DNA of 64,000 nt from Myxococcales bacterium (GTDB lineage: Bacteria; Myxococcota_A; Bradymonadia; REDH01), in NCBI GenBank assembly GCA_020633625.1, contig JACKDJ010000009.1, forward strand, positions 1-64,000, read 5' to 3'. The position numbers and the translations under genes are program-made. Below the pieces are notes generated by a model. It saw only the letters and a program-made list of their open reading frames with translations, searched no databases and was not told the DNA's origin. Below, in pieces: positions 1-9,038 of the stretch (its first letter is position 1; each line of letters begins with the position of its first letter).

Positions 1-959
1 TTGTCGCGGCGGCCCGAGCTGCCGACGTGACAGCGGACGGCGCCGCCCCTGTGGACGCCGGCCGTGAACGGGAGCGGTTGTCCTCGCACCAGCTCGGCGT
101 TCGCTGTGATCGCTGCGAGGTCGAACGCGAACGCGAGCGCTGCGTCGTTCGTGGGGAACACAGCAAACACGGCGTCACCCATGAACTTCTCGACGTCGCC
201 GCCGTGCCGATAGACGGCCTCGGCCGCCGGCCCGAGCCGAGCGTTGAGCGCCGTTGCGACCTCGGGCGCGGTCAGCTCGCCGCTCAGGCGAGTAAACCCG
301 CACAGGTCGGCGAAGACGTATGTGCGGTCGCGCTCCGGCTCTACGATCACGTGCTCCCCCTCGCCAGCCACGCCGTCGAGCGTCGACCAGGCAGAGCGTC
401 CCGTGTAGCTGCGCAGGACGCGCTCGAGCGAGATGGCGCGCTCCGTCGCAGCGCCGAGCTGGCGCAGGACGACGCGCTGCTCGAGGAGCGACTCCGTCAC
501 ACGGGCGAGGCGGAGGAGGGCGTCGATCTGACGGTCGGTCAGCTTCGACGTCTCGTGGTTGATCACGCAGAGGGTGCCCACAGGGAACCCGTCTGGGCTC
601 ATCAACACAGCGCCGGCGTATGCCCTCACGTTCGGCGCGCCGAGCACGTACGGGTTGTCGCAGAACCGCTCGTCGACCTGCGCGTCTGGCACTTCGAAGA
701 GGGGCGCGTCGCCGACGATCGCGTGCGCGCAGAACGCGAGCTCGCGTGGCGTCTCGCTGCCGTCGATCCCGACCCGCGACTTGAACCACTGCCGGGCGGC
801 ATCGACCAGACTGACCAGCGCGATCGGACGCCCCGTGATCCCCGCCGCGAGATGCGTGATGTCGTCGAACGAGCTCTCGGCCGGCGTGTCGAGCACGTCG
901 AGCCGGCGCAGGGCCGCGATCCGTGCGTCCTCTTCGGGGTGAAGCGGTGGGGCAATCAC
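1..959 (-). CDS. GAF-domain class III adenylate/guanylate cyclase (C-terminus off window)
   Basis: Makes a cyclic nucleotide from ATP or GTP, probably as a cytoplasmic sensor-cyclase. The frame starts at GTG 957-959 with AGGAG seven bases upstream and stays open to the window edge. Residues about 5-145 read as a GAF domain (it begins with the common lead-in ARIAALRRLDVLDTPAE and contains GRPIALVSLVDAARQWFK). The cyclase domain follows, with the metal-binding Asp in VFADLCGFTRLSG, the typical VEKFMGDAVFAVF and the late RCHVGSSGRRD segment, after which the window ends. The few catalytic-domain residues beyond that cannot be judged. The GAF domain may bind a small ligand; which one is unknown. 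Confidence 0.85.
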   Translation of the reverse strand, partial: MIAPPLHPEEDARIAALRRLDVLDTPAESSFDDITHLAAGITGRPIALVSLVDAARQWFKSRVGIDGSETPRELAFCAHAIVGDAPLFEVPDAQVDERFCDNPYVLGAPNVRAYAGAVLMSPDGFPVGTLCVINHETSKLTDRQIDALLRLARVTESLLEQRVVLRQLGAATERAISLERVLRSYTGRSAWSTLDGVAGEGEHVIVEPERDRTYVFADLCGFTRLSGELTAPEVATALNARLGPAAEAVYRHGGDVEKFMGDAVFAVFPTNDAALAFAFDLAAITANAELVRGQPLPFTAGVHRGGAVRCHVGSSGRRD

Positions 960-1173
960 TGCGAGCTCCTACGTGAGCGCTGCGCCGAGGGGTGTTCGGC
1001 AGCCTCAATCGGTATGGAGCCTGTGCCCAATGCGCAACGGCCGCTGCGCGTCGTTGGTAGGCCGCGCCGGTCTGGGTGCCGCTTCCGTCGAACCGCATCG
1101 CGCTCGGCGGTCGGCCGGTCGCCGCGCTCCCTTGGCAGGCCTGCCGCACCCCCCGCCGCGCGGCGCCGAAACG
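960..1173. other. Intergenic, nothing recognised
   Basis: Gap between two minus-strand genes. It is GC-rich and carries the AGGAG ribosome site of the cyclase gene at its left edge. I see no convincing promoter, hairpin or small gene. Confidence 0.5.
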
Positions 1174-2142
1174 CTAGGGAGTCACGTTCTCGAACGTGAG
1201 CCCCAGCGCGAAGTCGAACGTCGCGTCGCCGCCAGCGACGTTCACAGTCGTGGCGACGTCGATCGGAGGCCAGCCGGGCAGGAGCTCGCAGTTGAAGTGG
1301 ATGGCGACGGCCTGGGAGGCGCCGGCGGCGACCGGGAAGGGGCTCTCGGGCGTGAACACGATCTGCGGGAGCTCGTCGGCGGTGCCAACCGTGATGTCGG
1401 CGGCTGCGTCGGTGTCGTTTGTGACGGTCACGGTGCCGAGCGGCTGAAGGCAGTCGGTCGTGCCGACGTCGTGCACCTCGTCGATCGCTGTTGCGGCCTG
1501 CCCGTCCTTGTCGGTCAGCGCGAAGGTGACGGCGCCGGGCGGCTGGTCGACGTTCTCGAAGGTCAGGCCGAGCGGGAACTCGATCTCGGCGTCTCCGCCG
1601 GCGACGTTGACGGCCGTGTCGATGTCGACGGGCGGCCAGCCGGGCAGGAGCTCGCAGTTGAACTGGATCGCGACCGTCTCGGATGCGCCCGCGTCGAGCG
1701 TGATCGGGCTCGTCGGCGTGAAGACGACCTGCGGGAGCGCCTCGAGCGTCGCGAACGTGATCTCGGCGCTGGCGTCGCTGCCGTTGTCGAGGAAGAGCGA
1801 GCCGAGTGGCTGCAGGCAGTCCGTCGTTCCGACGACGTGCACGTCGTCGATCGCGACGGTCGGCTGCCCCGCGCCGTCCGTCACCGAGATTGTGACTCCG
1901 CCGACGCTCGGCGGCTCCGTGCAGCTGCAGTCCGCCCACGCGCTGCCGTCGGCCTCGCACACCTGGGCGCCCGTCTGACCGGTGCTGCACGCGCAGAGCT
2001 GCGTCGCGCCGGCGGCGCAGATCGCGCTGCCGCCGTCCTGCACCGCGGCGCCGGAGTCGAAGACGACGATGTCTTCGCTGCCACTGCATGCGGCGAGGAT
2101 GACGAAGAGGGCGGCTGCGGCGCGGTGAGGGTGTCGGAGCAT
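1174..2142 (-). CDS. Lipoprotein with two tandem Cys-containing domains
   Basis: Predicted surface or periplasmic lipoprotein of 322 residues, function unknown. A short hydrophobic signal ends in the lipobox-like LAACSG. A small Cys-rich segment follows (CAAGATQLCACSTGQTGAQVC, then ADCSC). Two homologous repeats of about 95 residues come next, each opening with VGTTDCLQPLG, containing FNCELLPGWPP and ending in GLTFENV. Each repeat has one conserved Cys pair, probably a disulfide. Repeat 1 covers about residues 125-220 and repeat 2 about 228-322. The start at 2142 was chosen because the signal peptide begins there; the frame is open further upstream but without a plausible secretion signal. 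Confidence 0.75.
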   Translation of the reverse strand: MLRHPHRAAAALFVILAACSGSEDIVVFDSGAAVQDGGSAICAAGATQLCACSTGQTGAQVCEADGSAWADCSCTEPPSVGGVTISVTDGAGQPTVAIDDVHVVGTTDCLQPLGSLFLDNGSDASAEITFATLEALPQVVFTPTSPITLDAGASETVAIQFNCELLPGWPPVDIDTAVNVAGGDAEIEFPLGLTFENVDQPPGAVTFALTDKDGQAATAIDEVHDVGTTDCLQPLGTVTVTNDTDAAADITVGTADELPQIVFTPESPFPVAAGASQAVAIHFNCELLPGWPPIDVATTVNVAGGDATFDFALGLTFENVTP

Positions 2143-2335
2143 GGGGATGCCTGGAGCGAATGGAGCGGTGGTGGGTGGGGGAGCCGCAACGCTCCCCGCC
2201 GCGGCGGTCGCTGTCAAGCCGCTTCCCGATTGCCGAACGCCGGAGACGCGGCCGCGATCCTCGAAGGGTCCCGCGCGCTTGCGTGAGCGGCGCCCGCGCG
2301 GTACTGTCGCCGTGTCCTGCTGCTCCTGGAGTCCC

Positions 2336-2773
2336 ATGCGCAAGCTCGCCCTGCCCATCCTCGCCGTTACGCTCGGCGCGTGTTCAGCCGACCTCGCTCC
2401 GTCGGACGACTCCGCGACGGTGGTCACCGGCCAGTCGGTCACGGTCACCGCCGACGACGGGACGGAGTTCGAGGTCTCGATCGAGCACGACGGCTCGCTG
2501 ACGCCGGCCGACGAGGCAGCGATCATCGGCCGCATCGACGTGATCGCGGTCCCCGTGGCGCCGTCGGCCGAGAGCCCGTTCGGCGTGGCGGGCGGCACGT
2601 ACGTCCCGCCGGTCGACCCGCGGCTCGTGCCCACCGACGCCGTTCCGGCGCGGATCTGGGTCACCGGCGACGCCGACGTGATCGTCGGGAACTACCGCTG
2701 GGACTGGATCGACAACCTCGACGAGGCCGACATCGAGGCCAGCATCGAGCTCCTCTGCCCCCCCTGGCACTAG
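2336..2773 (+). CDS. Small lipoprotein, unknown function
   Basis: A 145-residue exported protein. ATG 2336 follows GGAG by five bases. The signal MRKLALPILAVTLGAC ends in a clear lipobox, so the mature protein should be lipid-anchored at Cys16. The rest is acidic, with a VTVTADDGTEFEVSIEHDG segment, and ends in CPPWH, which gives one further Cys. No domain recognised. It is divergent from the preceding lipoprotein gene, with 193 bases between them for promoters. Confidence 0.7.
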   Translation: MRKLALPILAVTLGACSADLAPSDDSATVVTGQSVTVTADDGTEFEVSIEHDGSLTPADEAAIIGRIDVIAVPVAPSAESPFGVAGGTYVPPVDPRLVPTDAVPARIWVTGDADVIVGNYRWDWIDNLDEADIEASIELLCPPWH

Positions 2774-2849
2774 GCCGGACCGCGGCGGGCGAGGGGCATC
2801 GACTCGGGGCCGCCGCCCGGCCTCACCTCGCCACCCCAACGGTGAGCCC

Positions 2850-3431
2850 GTGACGCAGAAGCCCGGCGACAAAGTCGTCCGCGTCGACTTCGCTCGCCGC
2901 ACCCGCGTCGACGACGACGGCGTCGAGCACGCGATCCCGGCCGCGAGCGCCGAGCCAACCCCGCCCGCGAAGCCGGCCGCGGAGCCCGCGCCGAAGCGCC
3001 GCGGGCTCGAGCCGATCCGTGACGAGTCGAAGCTCGCGTGCTTCACTCGGATGGTCGACGCCGGCCTCGTCCTCGTCACGATCGATGCGCGCGCGCCCGG
3101 CGTCAGCGTGCCCGCGAAGTTCCGCGGGATGCTGCAGCTCAACCTCAGCTTCAGCCACCGCTTTCACATCGCCGACTTCGAATACGACGACCTCGGCATT
3201 CGCGCGACGCTCTCGTTCGACACCGGCGACCACAAGTGCATCGCCCCGTGGAGCTCCATCTACGCGATGAGCTCCGAGGCACTAGAGGAGCGCCGCGTGT
3301 TTCCCGAGTCGTTCCCCCAGGAGCTGCTGGCCATGCTCCCTGCGCTCGCTGCCGCGGCAGGGGTGGATTCGGGCATGGGTGACGCGGGGGACAGCGGCGT
3401 CGGCGGCGAGCCGGACGACGGCGAGGAGTAG
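2850..3431 (+). CDS. sspB: SspB-type ClpXP adaptor protein
   Basis: Likely delivers tagged substrates such as ssrA-tagged proteins to the ClpXP protease in the cytoplasm. The 193-residue protein has a disordered, Pro/Ala-rich N-terminus (to about residue 55). The SspB core follows: LVLVTIDARAPGVSVP, LNLSFSHRFHIADFEYDD, GIRATLSFDTGDHKCIAP and WSSIYAM, the pattern seen in delta-proteobacterial SspB proteins. The acidic Gly/Asp tail is where SspB proteins usually carry a flexible ClpX-binding end. The start is GTG 2850. The E. coli sspA partner is absent from the neighbourhood, as is usual in this group. Confidence 0.8.
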   Translation: MTQKPGDKVVRVDFARRTRVDDDGVEHAIPAASAEPTPPAKPAAEPAPKRRGLEPIRDESKLACFTRMVDAGLVLVTIDARAPGVSVPAKFRGMLQLNLSFSHRFHIADFEYDDLGIRATLSFDTGDHKCIAPWSSIYAMSSEALEERRVFPESFPQELLAMLPALAAAAGVDSGMGDAGDSGVGGEPDDGEE

Positions 3432-3485
3432 GGCGCGGGGCGGCCCGGGGGCCGGATAGGGGGCTGCGGTTGTGTTTGGCGGGGG
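3432..3485. other. Short GC-rich spacer before REP-like element
   Basis: Left part of the gap between the convergent sspB and dipeptidase genes. It contains G-runs leading into the palindromic element at 3486. Confidence 0.4.
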
Positions 3486-3523
3486 GGCCGGCCTGCGGCC
3501 GGGGGGCGCGCCGGGGCGCGCCC
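3486..3523. repeat. REP-like bipartite palindrome, copy A
   Basis: Two adjacent inverted repeats: CCGGCC-tgc-GGCCGG (3488-3502), then GGGCGCGCC-gg-GGCGCGCCC (3504-3523). The first module and the layout recur at 23350-23385 and, inverted, at 26556-26590. It lies between convergent genes and could also work as a terminator for both. Confidence 0.65.
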
Positions 3524-3527
3524 GTGA

Positions 3528-4598
3528 TCAGGCGGCGGCGGTGGCGGCGGCTCGGATCACGCGTAGGGTGTTGTCGCGGAGAATGGCGGCGATGTCGTCG
3601 TCGGTGTAGCCGCGGCGCAGGAGGGCCGCGGTTACTCGGGTGATGTCGCGGCAGTCGCGGTGGTCGGCGAGGATGGCTGGGAGCCAGCCGTCGTAGTCGG
3701 AGCCTGTGCAGACGTGACGGACGCCCACGCGCTGCACGATGTAGTCGATGTGGTCGGCCACTGCCTCGGAGGTGGCGTCGCGGCGGCCCGTCAGGAACTG
3801 CGGCCCGAAGATGATGCCGATCGCGCCGTCGCTCGCTGCGACCGCGTCGATCGCCGCGTCTGACAGGAGGCGGGGGTGCTTGTGTACGCCCTGCGCACCC
3901 GAGTGCGTTGCAAACACAGGCGCACGGGAGAGCTCCGCTGCCTGGATGGCGCATGGCATGTTCAGGTGCGCGACGTCTACGACGACGCCGTGCGCGTTTA
4001 GCCGGCTCACGAGCTCGACGCCGAACGGCGTCAGCTTGTCGGTCTCGTTTGCGCCTCGCCCCAGCGCCGGGGTGGCGGCGCTGTTCTTCGAGAAGTGCGC
4101 GAGCGTCATGTAGGCGAAGCCGCGCTCTAGCAGCTTGTCGAGCGCGTCGAGGCTGCCGCCTAGCAGGTGGGCTCCCTCGAGCCCCGGGATCAGGGCGAGC
4201 TTGCCGGCGCTGGCGGCGGCGTCCCAGTCTGCGGCGCTGCGCACGCGGAAGGTGCGCTCGTCGGCGGCGCAGATCTCGTCGATGCGGTCGATCTGACGGT
4301 GGCACTCGCGGACGCCGGCCTCGGACTCCCACGGAAAGTAGTGAACGCCGAGGCAAACGCCGAGGAAGTTTGCTTCGATGAGGCGGGGGATGTCGGCGTG
4401 CCAGAACAGCGGCTGGCCGCGCATGCCGGCGCGGTGGGCGCGCCGGATGTCGTAGCCAAACAGGCGGTCCTGGATGATCGAGTCGACGTGGAGGTCGATC
4501 GCGCCGACGCGCGCATGCAGGGCGCGGGCCCGGGCGAGGTGCTCGTCGTCTGCGTCGCCGGGCCGCCGGGCGACCGGCTGGGTCGCGTTGCGCGTCAC
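3528..4598 (-). CDS. Membrane-dipeptidase family (peptidase M19) metallohydrolase
   Basis: Zinc dipeptidase of the renal dipeptidase family, expected to hydrolyse dipeptides; 356 residues. Visible metal and catalytic positions are His/Asp in IDLHVDS, Glu in LIPGLEGAHLLGG, His in YMTLAHFSKN and VVVDVAHLNM, His in VFATHSGAQG, and Asp in CTGSDYDGW. The start is GTG 4598, which overlaps the stop of the upstream lipoprotein gene by four bases (GTGA), so the two are translationally coupled. No signal peptide is seen, so it is probably cytoplasmic. The long upstream open frame is only a shadow of the lipoprotein gene. Confidence 0.88.
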   Translation of the reverse strand: MTRNATQPVARRPGDADDEHLARARALHARVGAIDLHVDSIIQDRLFGYDIRRAHRAGMRGQPLFWHADIPRLIEANFLGVCLGVHYFPWESEAGVRECHRQIDRIDEICAADERTFRVRSAADWDAAASAGKLALIPGLEGAHLLGGSLDALDKLLERGFAYMTLAHFSKNSAATPALGRGANETDKLTPFGVELVSRLNAHGVVVDVAHLNMPCAIQAAELSRAPVFATHSGAQGVHKHPRLLSDAAIDAVAASDGAIGIIFGPQFLTGRRDATSEAVADHIDYIVQRVGVRHVCTGSDYDGWLPAILADHRDCRDITRVTAALLRRGYTDDDIAAILRDNTLRVIRAAATAAA

Positions 4599-5299
4599 GG
4601 CGCGAGCTGCTCGATGTCGTAGCGGGTCTCGGAGCCCTCTTCGGTCAGCGTGAAGCTGGCCCGGGTGTTGGAGAGCGTGCCGACCGGCAGCGTGCCGTCT
4701 TCGCCCGGTGGCTCCGGGCTCCACTCGAACTCCACGGTGAACGTGTCGCCCTCGACCGGACCCGGCTCGGCGCAGAAGTCGACGGGGTCGATCGTGTAGA
4801 ACGTGCCGGTCCACGTCGACCGGATCTCCTCGCCCGGCGCGAGCTCCAGGATTTCGGCTTCGGGGTCGCACGGCGTGCAGTTTGGCGTCGAGCACTCGCA
4901 GACGGTGCAGCTGTTCTGGATGCGGATGTAGCTGTCGAGGCTGCCGGCCTCGAGGACGCGGTACCAGGTGGGGATGCCGAGCGGGTTCGCGAGCTGCACC
5001 CAGCGGGAGAGGCCGCCAGGGTTGGCGTTTGCGAGGACGAAGGTGACCGAGCGGGCGGGCGGCGCGTCGGGCCCCAGGTCGGGCGTCGTGTCGGGGCCGC
5101 CGGTGTCGGCGGCGACGTCGTCGCTCGTGTCGCTCGCGTCGCCGGCGCCGCTGCCGTCGTCGGCGCCGGCGTCGGCGGTCGTGTCACCGGTGGCCGTGTC
5201 GCCGCTGGTGCCGGCGTCGAAGTCGAACGTCTCTTCGTCGCCGCAGCCGGCGAGGGCGAGCACCAGGGCGAGCGAGAGGCCGGCGCGTGTGTGGTTCAT
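4595..5299 (-). CDS. Lipoprotein with Asp/Thr-rich linker
   Basis: A 234-residue exported lipoprotein. The signal ends in LALAGCGDEE. The next 60 residues are a low-complexity Asp/Thr/Gly/Ala spacer, a type repeated in other lipoproteins of this window. The folded part (about 80-234) has a Cys cluster, CTVCECSTPNCTPC, and a beta-rich tail. Function not recognised. It is the first gene of a two-gene overlap with the dipeptidase and lies seven bases downstream of another lipoprotein gene, so all three probably form one transcript. Confidence 0.75.
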   Translation of the reverse strand: MNHTRAGLSLALVLALAGCGDEETFDFDAGTSGDTATGDTTADAGADDGSGAGDASDTSDDVAADTGGPDTTPDLGPDAPPARSVTFVLANANPGGLSRWVQLANPLGIPTWYRVLEAGSLDSYIRIQNSCTVCECSTPNCTPCDPEAEILELAPGEEIRSTWTGTFYTIDPVDFCAEPGPVEGDTFTVEFEWSPEPPGEDGTLPVGTLSNTRASFTLTEEGSETRYDIEQLAP

Positions 5300-5306
5300 G
5301 GGGGTC

Positions 5307-6608
5307 CTAGAGATCGGCGATGTTGAAGAAGACGGAGACGCCGCGGGCGTCGATGTTTGCTTGGAATGTTCCCATCTCGGGCGACTCTCCGCGCTCGCCG
5401 GCGAACATCTGGTCGTAGTTCACCGTGAACTGCAGCGTGTCGAGCAGGGCGTTGACGAGCGGTCCGGTCCCCCAGGCGTCTTGGCTGAGCAGGCGCCCGA
5501 CGCCCTCTCCAGACGTGACCTGGACGTCGCGGATCGAGAAGGCAAACACTCCGGGCTCGACGGTCAGGCCCATCGCGGCAGAGAGGTTCGCGGTGCCGCA
5601 CAGGTTGTCGGTGCGGTAGAGCGTCGCGCCGGCGCGCAGGAGGCCGTCGTCGCCGCTGGCGAGCGTCTGGAACGTGACCTTGGTGCCGCCGCCCGAGACG
5701 GCCTGCTGGCCCGTGGCGTCGAACTCGCTCGGGATGACGCTCTCGTAGTTCATGCGGCGCGTCATCGAGAGGAGCAGGCGCGGGTCGAAGATGAACCCGA
5801 CGTCGGCGCCGTTCGGGAGCTGCGTCTGCATGGTCATCGAGGGGCCGTCGGCGACCTTCAGGTTCGACTGCATCGCGACGACGATCGTCTCGGTCTCGGG
5901 GTAGACGAAGGGTCCACGGCCGGCGAGCTTCACGCTGCCCTGGCCGAGCGCCCACGTGTCGAACGTGGCGATGCGGGCGTTCTCGAAGCGGCTGCGGAGC
6001 CACTGCGACAGGAGCGCGTTGACGATCGGCTCGATGGTCGAGAGGGCCGTGTTGAACGTCGCGTTGTTGACGTCGAGCTGCAGGCCCGTGACGTCGAGCT
6101 CCTGGAACGACGCGACGAAGGCCGTCTGCGCGCCCTCGACGGGCACGAGGCCGAGGGGCATCTGGGCCGAGAGCGTGCCGCCGCCGAGCTGCGGCGGGTC
6201 CTCGGTGAAGCCGACGCCGACGGCGAACGGGACGGCCGCGGCGAAGCAGCTCGGGCAGCGGGTGTCGCCGCCGATTGCGAGGGTCGGGATCGACGGCTGC
6301 AGCGCCACCGTCACGCTCTGCCCGAGCAGGCGGAACGACTGCCGCAAGACCGGGAGCTCCGTGTCGCCGAGGCGCCGGAAGAGCTCGTTGACGGCGCGCT
6401 GGTTCAGCACGACGCCCATCGCGAAGCCGTCCGGCGTGGCCGGGATGGCGGCGGCGAGCTCGCCGGACTGCGCGATCTCGACCTGGTAGGCGGAGTCGTA
6501 CGAGGCGCAGTCGCCGTTGAGGACCTGCGTCACGGACGAGAGGTCGCAGGCGGCGCCGGCCAGTGCGGCCGCGGCGGCGAGGGCGAGGGGGGAGCGTGCG
6601 TGCTTCAT
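5307..6608 (-). CDS. Exported lipoprotein, unknown function
   Basis: A 433-residue protein. The start at 6608 gives MKHARSPLALAAAAALAGAAC, a signal peptide with a probable lipobox; the upstream extension in frame has no such signal. Two Cys pairs are visible (DTRCPSCF and, later, TDNLCG). The body is beta-rich and ends in a long domain with repeated hydrophobic strands (PETETIVVAMQSNLKV, FIFDPRLLLSM). No family recognised. It stands immediately upstream (7 bases) of the Asp-rich lipoprotein gene. Confidence 0.7.
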   Translation of the reverse strand: MKHARSPLALAAAAALAGAACDLSSVTQVLNGDCASYDSAYQVEIAQSGELAAAIPATPDGFAMGVVLNQRAVNELFRRLGDTELPVLRQSFRLLGQSVTVALQPSIPTLAIGGDTRCPSCFAAAVPFAVGVGFTEDPPQLGGGTLSAQMPLGLVPVEGAQTAFVASFQELDVTGLQLDVNNATFNTALSTIEPIVNALLSQWLRSRFENARIATFDTWALGQGSVKLAGRGPFVYPETETIVVAMQSNLKVADGPSMTMQTQLPNGADVGFIFDPRLLLSMTRRMNYESVIPSEFDATGQQAVSGGGTKVTFQTLASGDDGLLRAGATLYRTDNLCGTANLSAAMGLTVEPGVFAFSIRDVQVTSGEGVGRLLSQDAWGTGPLVNALLDTLQFTVNYDQMFAGERGESPEMGTFQANIDARGVSVFFNIADL

Positions 6609-6767
6609 CGTGTTCGTCGGGGGTGACGGCCGAGACCGTATAGCGCGAGGGGCTCCCGAGAGCCAGCGGGGGGCCGGCAGTCGGCCCAGAGATAGACGTC
6701 CCACCGCGTCGGGTGTTCAGCGCGAGCGCGAGGGCGGCGCCGCGCCTGGGACCGCGGTGGCGCGCGC

Positions 6768-7925
6768 TCAGGTCGTGGGTCGGCCGAGCACGCGGTGGTA
6801 GGCCGAGACGAGCTCGCCGTAGAAGTAGGGCTGCGAAAACCGAGCGAGCACGGAGGTCCGGGCGCGCGCCCGCATGTCGGCGTGACGCGCACGGTCCTCG
6901 ACCAGTGAGCGCATCGCGGACTCGAGCGCCCGGGCGTCGCGGACGGGCACCAGGAGGCCGTTCTCGCCGGGGACGATCACCTCGTTGCAGCCGTTGATGT
7001 CTGTCGCGATCGCCGGCAGCGACATCGCGCCCGCCTCGACCAGCGAGTTCGGGAGCCCCTCGCGGTAGCTCGGCAGCACGTAGACGTCGGCGTAGGCCAT
7101 CGTCGGGCGGACGTCGTCGACCCAGCCGGGGGTGACGATCGCAGGATGGGCCTGGATGGCCGCGTCGGTCGCTGGCGAGAGCGGGTCGAGGTCGCGCTCG
7201 TAGTCGCCGAGGAGGACGAGGCGCGTGTCGGGGTGGTCGACGTGGAGCTTGGTGAAGGCGTCGACGAGTTCGTGGATGCCCTTGTCGCGGACGATGCGCC
7301 CGACGAACACGAAGACGAACGCGTCGGCCGGGATGCCGAGCTCGGCGCGCAGGGCCGCGCGCTGGTCTGGCGGCCACAGGTCGCGGTCGAAGCGGCCGGC
7401 GTCGACGCCGTTGGTGGACCCGTGTCCGACGACCTCGATCGGGCGACGGGTGAGGTGCTCGTGGATCCACGAGCGCAGGCCCGTGCTGTTGCTCCAGAGG
7501 TCGGTCGCGAGGGCGTAGGTGACGCGCTCGGTGACGGCGAGCACCTGCGCCTTCTTTCCGGTCGCCTCCATGAGCGGCATCCCGACGACGGAGTGGATGC
7601 GGTGCGGGACGCGCGCGGCGGCGGCGGCCATCATCCCGACGAGGCCGGCCTTCGGGGTGTAGGTGTGGACGATGTCGGGGCGAAGGCGGCGGAGGTAGCG
7701 GGTGAGGGCCGCGAGCGCCTGGAGGTCGTCGCGCGGCGTGATCTTGCGCGTGAGGGGGATCGTCGTGACGGGGAGGCCCTCGCCGCGCTCGACACGCTCC
7801 TTGCCGGCGCCGGGGCCGCAGACCAGGTGGACGTCGAACCACTGCGTGAGGTGGCGCGGCTGCCCCTCCAGGAAGGCCGCGATGGAGATGGGGACGGTCG
7901 TGACGATGACGAGCTTCGGCTTCAT
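6768..7925 (-). CDS. GT4-family glycosyltransferase
   Basis: Transfers a sugar from a nucleotide-sugar to a lipid carrier or surface polysaccharide. The 385 residues form two Rossmann domains (GT-B fold): an N-terminal half with RPDIVHTYTPKAGLVGM and a C-terminal half with VFVGRIVRDKGIHELVDAF and the EX7E motif in YREGLPNSLVEAGAMS. Together with PAIATDINGCNEVI these are typical of the group that includes bacillosamine and capsule transferases. The acceptor cannot be told from sequence. It is alone and divergent from the Rieske oxygenase gene, so it is probably not part of the steroid locus. Confidence 0.88.
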   Translation of the reverse strand: MKPKLVIVTTVPISIAAFLEGQPRHLTQWFDVHLVCGPGAGKERVERGEGLPVTTIPLTRKITPRDDLQALAALTRYLRRLRPDIVHTYTPKAGLVGMMAAAAARVPHRIHSVVGMPLMEATGKKAQVLAVTERVTYALATDLWSNSTGLRSWIHEHLTRRPIEVVGHGSTNGVDAGRFDRDLWPPDQRAALRAELGIPADAFVFVFVGRIVRDKGIHELVDAFTKLHVDHPDTRLVLLGDYERDLDPLSPATDAAIQAHPAIVTPGWVDDVRPTMAYADVYVLPSYREGLPNSLVEAGAMSLPAIATDINGCNEVIVPGENGLLVPVRDARALESAMRSLVEDRARHADMRARARTSVLARFSQPYFYGELVSAYHRVLGRPTT

Positions 7926-7975
7926 GCGCGCCGCGTAGCGGCCGCGGGGGCGGTGGTCAACCGGCTGCGGGTCCG

Positions 7976-8005
7976 TTGACCGCGGACTGAAACATGTTCT
8001 AGTGT
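7976..8005 (+). promoter_or_regulatory. Candidate promoter of Rieske oxygenase gene
   Basis: TTGACC at 7976-7981 is a good -35 box. TAGTGT at 8000-8005 is a weak -10 with an 18-base spacer. The KstR-like palindrome lies inside the spacer and -10, as expected for repression by blocking polymerase. The ATG is about 50 bases further on. Confidence 0.4.
7988..8001. promoter_or_regulatory. KstR-like operator, copy 1
   Basis: TGAAACATGTTCTA fits the TnnAACnnGTTnnA pattern of the TetR-type steroid-catabolism repressor KstR. With its flank it shares GGACTGAAACAyGTT with the second copy at 13987-14000. No kstR gene is in the window, so the regulator is inferred. Confidence 0.5.
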
Positions 8006-8056
8006 GCCCGCAGACGACGTTGGCCGACGAGCGCGGCCGAGACCCGGAGCGAGGCG

Positions 8057-9016
8057 ATGGCGCGACAGACTTTCGAGGGCTTTCCGCGTGGCTGGTTCAT
8101 GGTGGCGTTCTCGGACGAGCTGGGCCCCGGCGGCGTGCTGAAGCTGAACTACTTTGGGCAGGCCCAGGTGGTGTTTCGCGGAGAGGACGGCGTCGTTCGC
8201 GTGATGGACGGGTTCTGTCCGCACCTCGGCGCGCACCTCGGCGCGGGTGGCAAGGTGCTCGGGAACTCGATCCAGTGCCCGTTCCACCACTGGGTGTTCG
8301 ACGGCGACTCCGGGCAGTGCACGAGCATCCCGTACTGCGACCAAGGGGCGCCGAAGCGGGCGCGGCTCACGAAGTGGACGTCGGTCGAGCGCAACGGGAT
8401 GGTGTTCTTGTGGTTCGACCCGGCGGGCGGCGAGCCCGCGTTCGACGTTCCGTACCTTCCGGTGCACGAGAGCGACGAGTGGATGCCGTGGAAGCACAGC
8501 GTGATGCGCATCAAGACGCACTCGCGCGAGATCGTGGAGAACGTGGTCGACGTTGGCCACTTTGCGCCGGTGCACGGGACGCACGTCGAGAAGTTCGAGA
8601 ACGAGTTCGTCGATGAGAAGGCGATCCAGCGCTCGGGCGGCATCGCGTACCCGCGCGGCGGCGGCAAGGACCGCTTCACGATCGAGGCGACGTACTACGG
8701 GCCCGGGTACCAGATCTCGGACATGCACGGGTACCTGCCGTGTATGCTCGTGAACGCGCACACGATGATCGACGAGGGGACGCTGGACCTGCGCTTCGGC
8801 GTCGCGCTGCGGCGCGGCGAGGACCCGGCGCTCGTCGAGCGGATGGCGCAAGCATACATCGACAACTTGACGACGGGCTTCCTCGAGGACGTCCAGATCT
8901 GGGAGAACAAGTGCTTTCGCGAGGTCCCGCTGCTGTGCGCGACCGACGGGCCGATCATGAAGCTGCGGAAGTGGTACTCGCAGTTCTACCCGGCGACCGA
9001 GGCGGCCGCCGAGTAG
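8057..9016 (+). CDS. KshA-like Rieske non-heme iron oxygenase (steroid type)
   Basis: Probable terminal oxygenase that hydroxylates a steroid, by likeness to 3-ketosteroid 9-alpha-hydroxylase KshA; 319 residues. The Rieske [2Fe-2S] ligands are in CPHLGAHLG and CPFHHW (about residues 55-78). The mononuclear iron ligands are His/His in NVVDVGHFAPVHGTH (about 160-175) and Asp in GFLEDVQIW. Line-by-line memory of KshA shows the same C-terminal order (GFLxDVxIW, PLL, LRxWYxQFY). The natural substrate could be another ring system. No reductase partner (KshB-type) is nearby, so it must borrow one. The start ATG 8057 follows a GAGG box, and a KstR-like operator lies 55 bases upstream. Confidence 0.85.
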   Translation: MARQTFEGFPRGWFMVAFSDELGPGGVLKLNYFGQAQVVFRGEDGVVRVMDGFCPHLGAHLGAGGKVLGNSIQCPFHHWVFDGDSGQCTSIPYCDQGAPKRARLTKWTSVERNGMVFLWFDPAGGEPAFDVPYLPVHESDEWMPWKHSVMRIKTHSREIVENVVDVGHFAPVHGTHVEKFENEFVDEKAIQRSGGIAYPRGGGKDRFTIEATYYGPGYQISDMHGYLPCMLVNAHTMIDEGTLDLRFGVALRRGEDPALVERMAQAYIDNLTTGFLEDVQIWENKCFREVPLLCATDGPIMKLRKWYSQFYPATEAAAE

Positions 9017-9038
9017 CCGCGCGCCTGTCGCGCTCGGG

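Noticed and set aside
175..1149. Open frames antisense or out of frame with the cyclase gene
   Set aside because: Arg/Ala-rich shadow with no domain; the GAF-cyclase frame explains the DNA.
5296..7842. 848-residue minus-strand frame across two genes
   Set aside because: Runs out of frame through the glycosyltransferase and a lipoprotein; Arg-rich, no motif.
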